The position numbers were made by a program, and so were the translations under genes. From Amphiura filiformis (lineage: Eukaryota > Echinodermata > Ophiuroidea > Amphilepidida > Amphiuridae), in assembly GCF_039555335.1 (NCBI RefSeq), contig NC_092631.1, positions 2,356,001 to 2,420,000 on the forward strand: a DNA stretch of 64,000 nt, written 5' to 3'. Below are positions 12,217 through 23,546 of the stretch, piece after piece. Each line of letters begins with the position of its first letter. The stretch's first letter is position 1. The notes beneath the pieces are model-generated. The model was not told the DNA's origin and ran no database searches. It was given only the letters and a program-made list of their open reading frames with translations.

Positions 12217-12551
12217 GTTTGCTTGCCCTCAATTGAATTTTAACAATTGGGTCGGTCGGTCGAGATTTTTTTTTTTTAATTACTAGGAAACTTTACTATT
12301 TGTATATGAAAAATCAGACCATTTTGGTGTCAAAATGAATCAACTAACATTATAAAACAACTAAAATGTTGAACACAAGCTCTAAAATATTTTTTTTACA
12401 TTTTCAGTATGCAGAAATTTGAAAAGAATAAAAAACTTTTTCAGGAATTTCCAAAAATAGGGTCGGTATTCTTTTGTACAGTAAATAGAAAAACAACAAC
12501 TTTTTTCTGATTTCCAAAATTAGGGTCGGTCGGTTGAGGGCAAGCAAACAT
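12217..12551. repeat. MITE with GTTTGCTTGCCCTCAA ends
   Basis: The terminal inverted repeats GTTTGCTTGCCCTCAA and TTGAGGGCAAGCAAAC flank 300 bp of T/A-rich DNA. GGGTCGGTCGG occurs just inside both ends in direct orientation. It is non-coding. Confidence 0.8.
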
Positions 12552-13174
12552 CTTTTTTTTTGGCCATATCCGGGGCCATATTTTCCAGCTTAATCTCACA
12601 CAGCTCTCTATGATGCTGTGCACTCAACCGTGTAGTATAACACAGACTGCGTAGAGATTAGACTCGCTCATCCTCGCTGTGCTGGAAATTTTTGTGTACT
12701 CGGGTGTATCGAGGTGGAAACTGTGCGTAGATGCATTTATAAGAGAATCATTTTTGTAGTCAAACCTTTCCATATGTGTACATGTACTTGACTTGATTTT
12801 TTCTGGGAAAAAAGCACTTTTACTTATAAAAAGTATACCTAACTGAATAAGAATGAGAATAAAAGAAAGGATTTTGTCTTTTGCCTATCCAATATCGTGT
12901 GCGTTGTCGCTCCCCTGGTTTTAAGTTACAATGACGTCGTGAATGACCCAGCGTTTTTATTTTAGAATTAGAAAATTAATAGTGTCGTTTATTACGAGTC
13001 CTAAGAGTCATACCAGTTCAATTCGTTAACATTAATTTGTATCAAATGAAAAACAAACAGACAAGTAGAGTCCTATGTCTTACTATGACTGTATTCTTAC
13101 CAAAATCTGTTTTTCAATACACTAGAAACTTGTTGATAATTATGTCAGTTTATTTTTGAAAATCGCCAGACATT

Positions 13175-13401
13175 AACCACTTGGCCATCAATTTCATTCA
13201 GGGGCGTGTTTGAAAAACGGCACAGCAAATTAGTAATAAAAAGAATAAAAAATACTAAAATTCACACCAGGGTCGAACTACTGCCAAGGCACTATGAACA
13301 TGATGAATGCTAAAGAGTCAACCGTTTTATTCTTTTTATTACTAATTCGCTGTGCCGTTTTTCAAACACGCCCCTGAATGAAATTGATGGCCAAGTACCC
13401 T
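13175..13401. repeat. Foldback element with 82-bp arms
   Basis: Arms 13175-13256 and 13320-13401 are inverted copies (ACTTGGCCATCAATTTCATT, CAGGGGCGTGTTTGAAAAACG and complement) around a 63-bp spacer. It lies about 330 bp upstream of the first sulfotransferase exon. The neighbouring stretches 12552-13174 and 13402-13728 show nothing further. Confidence 0.8.
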
Positions 13402-13728
13402 TAAATGATGTGCTCATAATTCGGCCTATACGGTATAAACACACTAAGACCGGACTGCTAAGTGAAAGTCCTTGGACACGACAGAATCCATATTGACCAG
13501 AAATGTATAAAGAGTTTGACCATTGCATTGATCGATAAGCAAATAAATGTACAATACACGTGTATTACCAAATCAATATATTGAAAGAAAGAATGGTACT
13601 AATGTATGCTACCGGTAAACATAATATTTGTACATACTGAAACTCAATCACATTACATCACATACAAGGAACACGTGAACATGTTAAGATATATTTTAAA
13701 TGTGACAATTTAAAAATTCAGGTAAATC

Positions 13729-13758
13729 ATGAAAAGTCGGAATATTTCTCCTGACAAG
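13729..13758 (+). CDS. Galactose 3-O-sulfotransferase, exon 1 (start exon, cytoplasmic tail)
   Basis: A ten-codon exon: ATG with A at -3, an in-frame TAA two codons upstream, and a strong donor AAG|GTAAGG at 13759. It encodes a short polar tail (MKSRNISPDK) and ends in phase 0, matching exon 2 (14042-14127). Together the two exons give a short cytoplasmic tail plus signal anchor, as expected for a Golgi type II enzyme. Assignment to the catalytic exon at 32067-33309 is inferred from splice phase, strand and topology; no transcript evidence is available. Confidence 0.55.
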
Positions 13759-14041
13759 GTAAGGAAAGTGATCAGAATTTGTGTTCTTTTTTGCATTTTT
13801 GATCCACTTATTATTTTACTCTAAAGCAACTGCTAAATCCTCGGTTGTGATGGGTGATGGGAGACATGATCAATCATCTGGGGTGTATGTGAGTCGGTGC
13901 ACTTTTATTTACGAACAATACGTGTGGGGGTGAGGGGTGCATTTAAGTGTTTATTTCCTTGTGTTCACAAATGAGCCAAATTAGCGTGTTTTAGATTAAT
14001 TGCAAGAATAATTAAACCAATTATTGTTCCTTCAATTTCAG

Positions 14042-14127
14042 AGTCGCGGGTTGAAGATCTATTTCTTGCTACCTGTGTTTCTATTGTGGCTGCCTGTTGT
14101 GTATGTCTATAACGGGGAAGAAATTAG
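14042..14127 (+). CDS. Galactose 3-O-sulfotransferase, exon 2 (signal anchor)
   Basis: The 86-bp exon lies between a good acceptor (TTCCTTCAATTTCAG) and a consensus donor (ATTAG|GTAAGT). Only one frame is open. It gives SRGLK followed by about 18 hydrophobic residues (IYFLLPVFLLWLPVVYVY) and an acidic flank NGEEI: a classic uncleaved signal anchor with basic residues on the cytoplasmic side. It ends in phase 2 with AG; the catalytic exon starts with a single A that completes an Arg codon. Confidence 0.6.
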
Positions 14128-14575
14128 GTAAGTTATTATTTAATAAACAAAATAATATTGTCCTCTGCTTCTTCATCTTCTTCTTCACTGGTGGACATTT
14201 ATAATGAGAATTCTTTCAAAGCGATGAGAATTGGACAAAACTATGAGAAATAACATAAAATGTCATAAAACATTCTAGAATATAAACCCAAAATTTTAAG
14301 AAAATAATTCTAAACTAACGCAAAATTACTTTTAAAAAGGGGAGGGGGATGCAAAATGTCAGAAAACAGTTTAAAAACATAAAATATAATAAAATAATGA
14401 AAAGTAACCAGTTTTTAAGGTTAGTTGTGTTATCGATCAAGCGACATGGGCCTCCCATATAATTACCAAGCTTCGAAAGCGTGTTTGCAGATGTAGGGGT
14501 GCGTATATGAATTGTAAGGGAAGGGGATAGATACAGGTTTGCGGGGGGGGGTGTGGGGTTTTGGGTGTGTGTGTG

Positions 14576-14607
<32 letters not shown>

Positions 14608-14825
14608 GGGTGATGTGTTTATGTGAGCGTTTTCATGCGTACCCCACGCGCGTGTCTGAAGGAGAGAGAGGATGCAATGTTTCCCAATACGGTATATTCC
14701 ATATTGCAAATAAAATATTTTAAAATTGATCATAACAACATGATGATGATGACGACGATGAGGATGATGATGATGATGATGATATGATGACGACCACCAT
14801 CATCATCATTAGCAGAATCATTGTT

Positions 14826-14897
<72 letters not shown>

Positions 14898-15359
14898 GTC
14901 ATCGTCGTCATCATCATCATCCTTATCCCCACCATCCTCCTCGTCAGGTTTATAAATAATCGAATCACCAATGTCATCGTATTGACTACGCATCGATTTA
15001 TAGATTAATGTGCAAAAGTGAAATCGACAAGCAGGCCAAGACTTCATTTGTTAACGTCTTTAAGGTTAAACAAAATCATTTATGGCTTTGTCAGCTCAAA
15101 AAATATATTATCATCTTACCATGCTTACACGTAAGAAAACATGCATACCAATCATGTGAAATAAAAAAACAATTAAAAAAATGTGTAAAAATGGCAATTT
15201 TAGCTTATTTTGTCACGTTCAGTCATCTCCTATTGTCAAATTTGTTTACCGATGCTTGGTAACAAATTTGATTGACAGGCAATAGCTTGTCATCTGTCAT
15301 GCGCAACACAATTATCTCTATCAAACATACTATAAAGATGTCAGCCTCGTGCAAATTAT
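14128..15359. other. Sulfotransferase intron 2, first part: repeat end and microsatellites
   Basis: The stretch 14189-14251 matches the terminal motif AATGAGAATTCTTTCAAAGC of the element at 23547. A (TG)n tract lies at 14562-14610 and a long (ATC/ATG)n microsatellite at 14738-14925; the latter produces poly-Met, poly-Asp and poly-Ile frames that are artefacts. Nothing else is seen up to the retroelement. Confidence 0.6.
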
Positions 15360-15372
15360 ACTGATCAAGTTG

Positions 15373-15516
15373 AGGTAAGTTTAAACTGGTCACACAACTT
15401 AAGAAAAAATTTGACTTACTCAAATTTTCGTCCGTCATCCGACGAGACTTTTTCAAGAGTGGTTGACTGGAGCGGGATTTTGGTCATGTGACTTAGATAT
15501 GACGTCAGAGTCACAT
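15373..15516 (-). repeat. Penelope-like element direct repeat (3' copy)
   Basis: Identical to 17946-18089. It contains two adjacent hairpins on the minus strand: 15430-15448 (7-bp stem with one bulge, GGAT loop) and 15406-15428 (9-bp stem, 5-base loop), joined by GAAA. The end of the RT-EN reading frame (stop at 15453) lies inside it. Confidence 0.9.
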
Positions 15517-17941
15517 GACAGGATGACAGGTTGGTAGACGGCTGGTAGGTGGTGGCGGCCCCTGTCCTTATTGAGATCCGGGTTGTGAGCAGCAATGTAT
15601 ATGGATTCTTTCACCCCCCGTTGGAACCATCTAGAGTCTGTATTTAAGATGTCCACTTCTTCAGGCTTGAATTGATGACTATGAGTTTTCATGTGGGACC
15701 CAACCGGTGAGCTCTCGCGATTATGTTCTTTCAACCGTTTGCAAAGGGGTCTTTCTGTCTCTCCAATATACCGAGAGTCACAATCATCACATTGAATGTC
15801 GTAGACAACACATGTACGGTCGGATTTGCTAACTTTGTCTTTAGGACTGACAAGCATATTGCGGATAGTGTTAATAGGCCGGACATGAACCGTTACCCCT
15901 GCTTTCCTGATCTTCCTGCTGAGGGCTTCCGTGACCCCTTGGATGTAAGGCAGGCTTATGTGACCCACCGTGGGGCTATCACGTTGAGCAAGAGGCTTAG
16001 GAGTGATCTTGTTACTGCCAGTTAAGTTCCAGGCCCATTTAGTGTAGCCACAAACCGACAATGCTTGTTGAACATGGTGAAGTTCTTGTTCCAGACTCTC
16101 GTGGTCAGAAGAGATGACATTGGCACGGTGTTTAAGTGTTCTTATAACACCCAGTTTGTGCTCGAGAGGTTGATGGCTATTGAAATTTAAGTACTGATCA
16201 GTGTGAGTAGCTTTTCTGTACACGCTGAATGAGAGTGATCCGTCCAAATCCCTTCGGATAAGAGCATCTAACATAGCTATACACTGATTGTCCTCTCGCT
16301 CAACCGTAAACTTAATTGCGGGATGCACAGAGTTGAGATGGATAGTGAAGTTGTCAATGTCACACGTTTTGAGGACTATCATGGTGTCGTCGACGTAGCG
16401 TCCCCAGAACCGTGGTGGGGAATGGAAGGAGGAGAGCGCTTTGTCCTCGAAGTCCTCCATGAACAAGTCCGCGACAATGGGACTCACGGGGGAGCCCATA
16501 GCGGCGCCCTCTATTTGGGTATAGAAAGTTCCATTGTGGGTAAAGTATGTGGTCTTCAGACAGACTCTCAGGAGATCAATAATCTGCTTGGGACTCAAGG
16601 TGGTTCTGGTGGAAAGTGTATCATCGTTGGTGAGACGCTTATGGATAATGTCCAAACTTTCATCCACAGGAACGCTGGTAAATAAAGCGCTCACATCATA
16701 CGAGACCAGACTTTCATTGTCGGCGAGTTTGATAGCAGATAATTTGGTTACCAAGTCCTCACTGTTTTTGAGATGTCTGGGTGTACTGCCAACTAATGGT
16801 GAAAGTATCTTAGAAATAAATTTGGCAGTATTGTAGGTTATAGACCCACAACTTGACACAATGGGTCTGAGAGGGCACGCGTCCTTATGCACTTTAGGTA
16901 GTCCGTAGAACTTTGGAGTGTCCGATGAAGTGGGGTACAATTGACGATAAGTGATTACATTAATAACACCCTCATCACGAAGTGATTGAAGAACTTCAAT
17001 AAGCTGATTGCGATACATCGATGTTGGGTCACGCTTAAGCGGCTTATAAGTATTAGTGTCATTGAGAAGATCGTTGGCTTTATCTTGATAATTGGTCTTA
17101 TTCAAAATCACCGTTGCACGCCCTTTATCAGCGGGTAAGATTGTTATGTCCTTGTCCTCTTTAAGTTCACGTAGGGCAGCTCTTTCCTCTTTACTGATGT
17201 TACTAGGAGGAGGCTTGCTTTGCTTGAGAACTTGTACGCAATCAGATCTTAGTTCTGCGGCTTTATTACTGGTGTTTCCTAATAAATGACAGGCTGTTTC
17301 AACCGCTGTCACAAATTCAACAGTGGGTAATTTGCTAGGAGTAACAGCAAAGTTTAACCCCTTCCGGAGAACCGAAAGCTGAGGCTCAGTGATTTGACGG
17401 TCCGATTTGTTTATGACCCATCTGTCAGTGATATTATTACTCGCATCATCACTCATTTGTGAGACAGGGACATAAGAACGGGAAAGTTTCTGTTTACTTT
17501 CTAACCGGGAGAACTTATCTTTCTGACGGGAGCAACACTTGGAAAACTCAGCCTCACTAGCGTGGGTGACCCAATTCTTGACGTCAGTGTAAACATCAAC
17601 CGGTAAACAGGTAAACAAGCTTTCATCCAAGTCAGAGATTCTTTGTTTCGTGACATTAATGGTGTAGTAAATTTGACGAATCCTTTCATTCAGAAGAAGA
17701 TGTTGCGTGTTCTGAATAATCCGTTGAGCATGGGGCCCTTTTTTTTTTTTACCGCGGTTTTAAGACTCAAACTGGGTGGATACAATCCATGATGTTTACA
17801 ATGCATCGTGAAGTGAAGGTGGTTCCGGAATCTCGCTAGTTTTCGCTCCATAAATTCCAAAGATCGAAAATTCTTTAAGGCCATCCGGCCAAACTCGCTT
17901 TCAAGACGTTTGGGTAGTTTAAACTGTTGTGGTGTAGACAT
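15453..17941 (-). CDS. Penelope-like reverse transcriptase with GIY-YIG endonuclease, one frameshift
   Basis: The enzyme copies the element's RNA into DNA at the target site. The main open frame (15453-17630, continuing open upstream to about 17738) gives 725 residues from a TTG codon. It shows the DKG region (ILPADKGRATVIL, about 164-176), PKFYGLPKVHK (239-249), motif A YDVSALFTSV (311-320), motif B AAMGSPVSP (376-384), the catalytic YVDD (412-415) and a C-terminal GIY-YIG nuclease (about 606-690) with Cys614/Cys617, YIG 621-623 and ERPL..R..EH. The conserved N-terminal helical region is in another frame at 17690-17941. The two frames separate at a run of twelve T bases near 17739-17750, so a homopolymer indel, real or a sequencing error, splits an otherwise full-length protein of about 830 residues. 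Most similar in layout to EN-containing Neptune/Poseidon-type elements; the clade is not resolved here. Confidence 0.93.
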
Positions 17942-17945
17942 GTTG

Positions 17946-18089
17946 AGGTAAGTTTAAACTGGTCACACAACTTAAGAAAAAATTTGACTTACTCAAATTT
18001 TCGTCCGTCATCCGACGAGACTTTTTCAAGAGTGGTTGACTGGAGCGGGATTTTGGTCATGTGACTTAGATATGACGTCAGAGTCACAT
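17946..18089 (-). repeat. Penelope-like element direct repeat (5' copy)
   Basis: Identical to 15373-15516. On the minus strand it precedes the start of the protein region at 17941 by four bases, so it likely carries the promoter and the hammerhead-like fold. Confidence 0.9.
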
Positions 18090-18102
18090 ACTGATCAAGT
18101 TG

Positions 18103-18970
18103 CAAGCGCGGCCCAAGACGCACTCGGCCTAAAAAACACTGCCCTATTGTAATGCAGCCAGAAAAAACCCGACCGGTCCTGTCAATATTTTTTGAGGCCT
18201 GTGATTGGTTGGGTGGGAGTGGGGCACCCAGGGGGAGTCGGTGGGGGAACGTCCCCCACAGATAATTTTCAGGAATAAATGGAAACAGCAAAGAGTCCTT
18301 AAAACCGGCTACCGGGCCACGCCTGGCCACGCCGAGGGGGCTGCACTGCTATTTGCCAATAACGGGCTGTGCTGGAGTTTGATTGACAGAATCGCAGTGC
18401 CGCCGAGAGCCATTACGGGCCCGGGGGCAAAGCGACCTTAGCTTTGATCAGCGATGACGGTGTAGGACTTAAGTGGGGGTGGGTGTAGGGTGTGGGGGTG
18501 TGTGGGGGGGGGGCAGCAGTGGCGTAAATTTCTTTGTGACATGGGGGAGGGAGGTTGGTGTAAAATCCTTGAACACATGTTGAAGCGGAGCAAAAGTAGC
18601 ATGTTTGGCTGTCAATAATCAAATATGAACATTGAAGGAGACATATGCGCGCGAAGCTCGCACAAATTTGCAATAATTTGAAAGTGGCATTTTGCTCACA
18701 GATTAAGTTTCGCTTAACAGCTTCCATGCGAAATGCAAAATATTTGAAGCTAAAATGACCAAGTATGAACCGTTGAATTGGACAAACGCGAACATTTGCA
18801 ATTTGTGTTCCCACTATTAAGCTGCACGCCCCTGATTCTTGAAGTCTTCATTATAACGAGGATGACCATTTTCTCAAAAGCAAACAGTAACATAAAGTGA
18901 AATATTTATTAAAAAGTGTGAGTCAAAGGCTATCTTGTATTTAAAAAAATGCGTCTCATTTCTTTGTTTT
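18103..18970. other. Sulfotransferase intron, G-rich stretch
   Basis: No exon seen. GC-rich and G-run patches (18205-18250, 18415-18560) include GCAGTGGCGTAAATTTC, a sequence resembling MITE ends. The minus-strand frame at 18413-18814 is low-complexity and Pro-rich from these runs. Confidence 0.45.
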
Positions 18971-19420
18971 TTACGGGCCCACTACTTTTGTTTGCCGTTG
19001 AGCAGTAAAAGAGCAAAGAAAACATACCTTATGATGGACCCGTCCCGTAGGCCTAAACATGGTAAAGGCAAAGAAAAGAGACCGTAGTGGGCCCGTAAAA
19101 AGCAAAGAAAAGATACCATAAGCAAAATAGACCTTAGTGAGCATGTAAAAAAAGCTTAATAAGCGAAGAAAAGACACTTGATAGACCCGTAAAAAGAAAA
19201 AAAGAGACCTCGGAGGGCCCGTAAAAACCAAAGAAGAGATACCTTGGGCCTAATGGACAAGAGGGCCCGTATAGTACTAAGCAAAGAAAAGAGGCCTGAA
19301 TTACAAGGTATCCTTTCTTTACTTTTTTACAGGCCCCTGAGGTCCCTTTTCTTTGCTTTTACTGCCCCAGAGTAAATTATGTTTCTTCATCTTATACGGG
19401 CCCACTAGGACCCCGGGCCC
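18971..19420. repeat. Degenerate minisatellite of GGGCCCGTAAAAA units
   Basis: About eight to ten units of roughly 50-60 bp share GGGCCCGTAAAAA and GCAAAGAAAAGA(G/T)ACC. The first unit (18972) and the last (19318-19395) are in the opposite orientation, so the array is bounded by inverted copies. It is non-coding. Confidence 0.65.
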
Positions 19421-20880
19421 TGGGGTAACGTACCCCTTACCCCCCTCCCTTGTCGGCGGCACTGCTGAGAATCGTTTCGAGTAGGCCTATTACAATCATG
19501 TTTTATATAGCACGAACGGCCGACGTGCTTGCGTTTAAAGATGTATTTGTTTGTAGGGCTATGTTTAGTTAGTTCGTTGGGGTGGGTGTTTCATGTTTAT
19601 TTTGTTTGTTTTAGTAGAGAAAATGGGGACATCTAAGGGACTGTGCAATACGTATGAGCCCTGGGGAGGGTAAAATTGGGGGGGGGGGATGACTCAGCTA
19701 GATGATGGTACTCATTTAACATGTAAATGTGGTCAAATCTTAAAAGTTTTATATTATTGAGAACACCTTTTCATGCCCAAAATTGATGAATTTTAGTCCA
19801 TTGTCGGACCAGCATGTTATACTGATTGTGTATGGTTTTGCGTTCAAAAACTCATCTCTTTTTCCTCTATGAATATTACCCTAGTAAGAAGTATGCAATG
19901 TGTATTAATACACGATGACGTTTGAGATGATGCTGGACTGATCCCGTATAGGCCTAGGCCTATGTATACCATGTATACTCTAATATCAAGTCAAAAGTCT
20001 AAACATACTGCAGTTACTGTCCGTTTTCCTATACACAATACACAGTGCTCTCACCATTGACGCGTGACCTGTACAAATGATGTATGTTGGGAGAATGGAC
20101 ACTTGCCTAGTTGGGTGGGGGTGGGTGTGTGTGTGTGTGTATGTATTTCCCTTGGGATATTTAGTCCCAATTTGCAGTGACATCACTCTGAACATGTTTA
20201 ACATACCGAATTTTACAAATTACTCTTATCATATACAATGTATTCTTCATGCATATACCCCCATGTGGGCCCCTCCCACACATCCCGAAGGAGGGGGTCA
20301 ACAATTTGATGAATCATTGATTTTATATTGCGCATTATATACTATCAATTTCAGTCATGTAGGCCATGTTATTAGGTCAAAAAAATGAAGAATATCTCTC
20401 ATGTACAAAAGTACCACTTTTTAAGGATGAAGGAATGATTTTTTTTTTTCAAAAAAGTCTAAAACACTCTGGTTTTTATGTCAAATAGTGTCTCTTTTGG
20501 GGTGCTAAATCTGCTAAAATGTTTGTCGTCTTGAAAATTTAACTAAAAGCACACTGAACGTGAAGGCCCAGGATGGGGTGCCGGTTGGTGGGGTGGGGTG
20601 GGAGAGGCAGTGGATACCAAGCACAAAAAAGTTTAATTATTGCCTTATTTTTCTGCTTCAGCATCAGCCATATTGGTCATGTAATTAAACCAAAAAATAT
20701 TTTTAAGACTGTCTCTTGTGCATAAAAGTATAGGAAACTCGAAACTTTAAAGCATGTTTTCTGGAAGAAGGAAGTACTTGTTATTAAAAGTGTAAAACAA
20801 GCCAGGAGCTTTGAAATGTTCTTTTTTTAATAGCCTGAAATGTCCTTTCCTGTGGTGCGAAATGTGCAAAAACCATCTGG
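19421..20880. other. Sulfotransferase intron, repeat fragments
   Basis: The stretch 19998-20075 is an inverted fragment of the dispersed repeat at 10652-11604 (CATACTGCAGTTACTGTCCG and onward). A weak pair of direct repeats lies at about 20355-20445 and 20660-20760 (CATGTxATTAxxxCAAAAAA, xAAAAGTA). A TG tract lies at 20117-20140. No exon seen. Confidence 0.45.
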
Positions 20881-21350
20881 CTTACCCCCACCACGGCCCT
20901 TGAGCGGGCCCCGAACCCCCGTCCGGCCGTGCTGGGCGAGAGCTCCACTTGCTACGCCCGCTACGATTTGCAAGTTTATGATTTTTTGGGGTCAGCCTGG
21001 ACATCTCTGAATTTTGTAACAATCCAAAAAGTTGAGGGGTCTCATTTTTTTTTTCAACACCCCGCTTAATTGTTGGACTGAGATTGACATGCCAGTATAT
21101 AAGCTCCGAGTATTTTGGTCCATTTTTAATATCATTAAAACTTTTGCTCCATTCGTGCGAATTTGTTCCAGCAAAATCATTTTGATAGTGGTTCATCAAG
21201 ACACGGGTTTTGCAATTTGAGGCCCTGCAGGCGAGAATCAAGGCAGGGGCACACTGGTACCGTATAACCCCCCTCCCGTTTTCGAGGTTCACATCCCCCT
21301 CAGACACCCTGCCCGATGGTCGCGCTATTCCTGAATCCGCCACTGCCCTC
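20881..21350. repeat. GC-rich dispersed repeat (GTGGCGGATTCAGGAA end)
   Basis: The right end, read on the minus strand, begins GGCAGTGGCGGATTCAGGAA followed by GCGCGACC and a G-rich run, a form common at the ends of invertebrate MITEs and SINEs. GC content is high relative to the flanks. The 153-residue minus-strand frame across it has no recognisable domain and is probably an artefact of composition. Confidence 0.4.
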
Positions 21351-23311
21351 TCGGCCTACTAAAAATTGCATGTTTTTTTTTGCAATGTGGGTGGAGGGGG
21401 TATTTTTTGCATAGGCCATAAAAAAATTTCTCCATATTAGGCCTATTTCACAACCCATTAGGTATAGGCCTAGTTTTCACGTGTTTTTTTCCTCATGCAT
21501 TACTTTTATGTATTTAGGAGGCTGGCATATTCTTTGGAAGGGGGGTCCGAAATTTACAAAAAGTCAGCGCCAATAAAATTGCGACCACCCTCCCGGCCAC
21601 CACCGACACACCTTAATCCTTAACAGGCTGAAATTGTATTGAAATCGGTCCTTTTAAATAAAATAAACACACATCTGTAGTCATCTTGTGACTCAGATTC
21701 CCTACATTTGGTCATTAAAAATTTTATGACCCCCTATTTTTCTTTCCAAAAATGTATGACCCCCCGTATATTTGGGACCCCCCCTCCGAAGAAAATGTCA
21801 GCCCTTAATAGTTTTTTTTTAAAGATTGGTTTTAGGCCTATTTTTTTCTTATTTTTTATTATATCGTTAGGCTATTATATTTTTATATTTTTATTTACGT
21901 ATTTAGCCCTATTAGATTTCATATTGTAGGCCCTATATGGATTAATTTTTTCTGAGAGAAAGAGCCGGGAGAAAGAGAGAGAGAAATAGAGGGGGAAAGC
22001 AAGAGGGACTGAAGGAGAGTGCGGGAGAAAAAAAGAGAGGAAGAAAATGGCAAAGAAAATTGGACACAGTTGTTTGACATAGCGGGTCAAATTGAAATAA
22101 GGCCGAGTTGGTACTAGATACGAGTTGTCACAGGGCCGGCCCTCACAGGAACAACGTGAGTGACCTTGTGACCTCTTCGGAAATCAACACACGCTGAAAG
22201 TGAATTCAAATTAAGTGTTCCGAGGATAAATATTTTGAAATTTTGGCATCTTTGGACAAAATTGGAAAGAAGTAAGTTAGTATTTAGAATGTAACGCTAT
22301 TCATTAATCGTCATGTCCATTTTGACATCAATAGAATGAAAGATATTGATAAAAGAGCGATTTTGTCGTCATGTTTTTAATTGAGTGGCCGTAACTCGAT
22401 AATTGAAAACCGTCACAAAATGACAGCGGAGTGTGCCTAAACGCCCGGATATTTCATTTTCGGTGAATCCTAGTAACACTAGCATACCGCATATGTTATG
22501 GTAAGGTATCATAGAAATAATGTAGCTAAGAATTCTGGCGATAACATGATACACAAAAACAATATTATTGTTGCAAAAATGACAACAAAGTGCTAACAGA
22601 TTCCATGCAAATTTTGTCAATGCTTAAGCTTATAAAATGAAATTAACGCAAGCTTTATACAGGCTGAATAGCGACATTGTTTTATTGACTTGTTTATTAT
22701 ATGCAGCCAAATCAAAAGCAAAATCGGGGCATGCATCACTAAATTATGGCCTCTCACAAAAATCTTCATGCTCAAGAAACGTGAACAAAATTGAAACACT
22801 GACAAAGTACATTTGTGTATGAGCTAGATTAATAAATAATAATTAATAATAATGCTTAGAATGTTGTTAGCTTCGAGATGACCTATGATTTTTAGGTCTA
22901 CGATGTTTATTTTCTGGAAAAAAAAATTGGTTTAGGTGGCTACGTACAGCCCAAATTAGGATGAGAACCATAGAAATTTAGCGTAACCTTAATGTGCAGT
23001 TCGGAACTGCAATTGATCATAGACATTTGCATACGGGTGATGAGTGAGACCATGCAGCCTAAATATTTTTTACAAAAAATATTACTGTCTTCTTCCTTTC
23101 TATCTTTACTCTTGCATACCGTTCGTGAGATACAAAGAATTAGAGTCTGATTTTGTCAGAATACCATTGAATACCGATGTGACTTTCCTACTGCCAATAT
23201 TTTTATAATCTAAAAGCAAGGAATAAAGTTTTGAAGACGTAAACTTAAAATTCATACATTGAAATGGTATCCGTAAATTATCGCAAACATATTGAGTTAC
23301 ATGAAAGAGCT
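21351..23311. other. Sulfotransferase intron, no exon recognised
   Basis: Contains TATGACCCCC-type short repeats (21720-21790; a similar TTTATGACCCT group lies at 62930-63000) and a purine-rich GAGAGAAAGA tract (21950-22045). Overlapping frames on both strands around 22369-22822 have no recognisable domain. Confidence 0.4.
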
Positions 23312-23388
23312 TCGTATATCGGTAGAGCGCCTACCAATTAAACGAGCAATTTTTAGCGCTTGGGTTCGAGTCCTATACATGGTCGCTT
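23312..23388 (+). tRNA. tRNA-like relic
   Basis: There is an A-box-like ATCGGTAGAGCGCC and, 40 bases later, a perfect B box GGGTTCGAGTCC. The spacing is that of a class I tRNA, but the anticodon and acceptor stems do not pair convincingly. A tRNA pseudogene or SINE fragment is likely. Confidence 0.4.
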
Positions 23389-23546
23389 TTTTGCTTATGA
23401 TCACGATATTTTCTGTTTTCATTCACTTCTATAGAATAGATTTCAGATTTTGGTTGATCTAAAATAATATTTCACAAGTTATGTAGACTTAACTTTTTGG
23501 TGTAACCTCCCAAACCTCCCCTTTCTCCATCAGTCACCAGTTGGGT

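Larger units (their letters stand above)
15373..18089 (-). mobile_element. Penelope-like retroelement with 144-bp direct terminal repeats
   Basis: A complete EN-positive Penelope-like element on the minus strand, inserted in the sulfotransferase intron. The two terminal repeats (15373-15516 and 17946-18089) are identical over 144 bp, as expected for pseudo-LTRs of a young insertion. A 13-bp target-site duplication ACTGATCAAGTTG flanks it (15360-15372 and 18090-18102). The single protein region starts just inside the upstream repeat and its stop codon lies inside the downstream repeat. Its frame is broken once at a homopolymer. Each terminal repeat also holds a hammerhead-like fold, reported separately. 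Confidence 0.92.

Noticed and set aside
14720..15047. Poly-Met, poly-Asp and poly-Ile reading frames
   Set aside because: They are the translations of an (ATC/ATG)n microsatellite on both strands, not genes.
16323..16836. Plus-strand frames of 100-120 codons
   Set aside because: Antisense shadows of the Penelope-like RT frame.
20882..21343. 153-codon minus-strand frame
   Set aside because: Lies in a GC-rich dispersed repeat with a MITE/SINE-like end; no domain or splice context.
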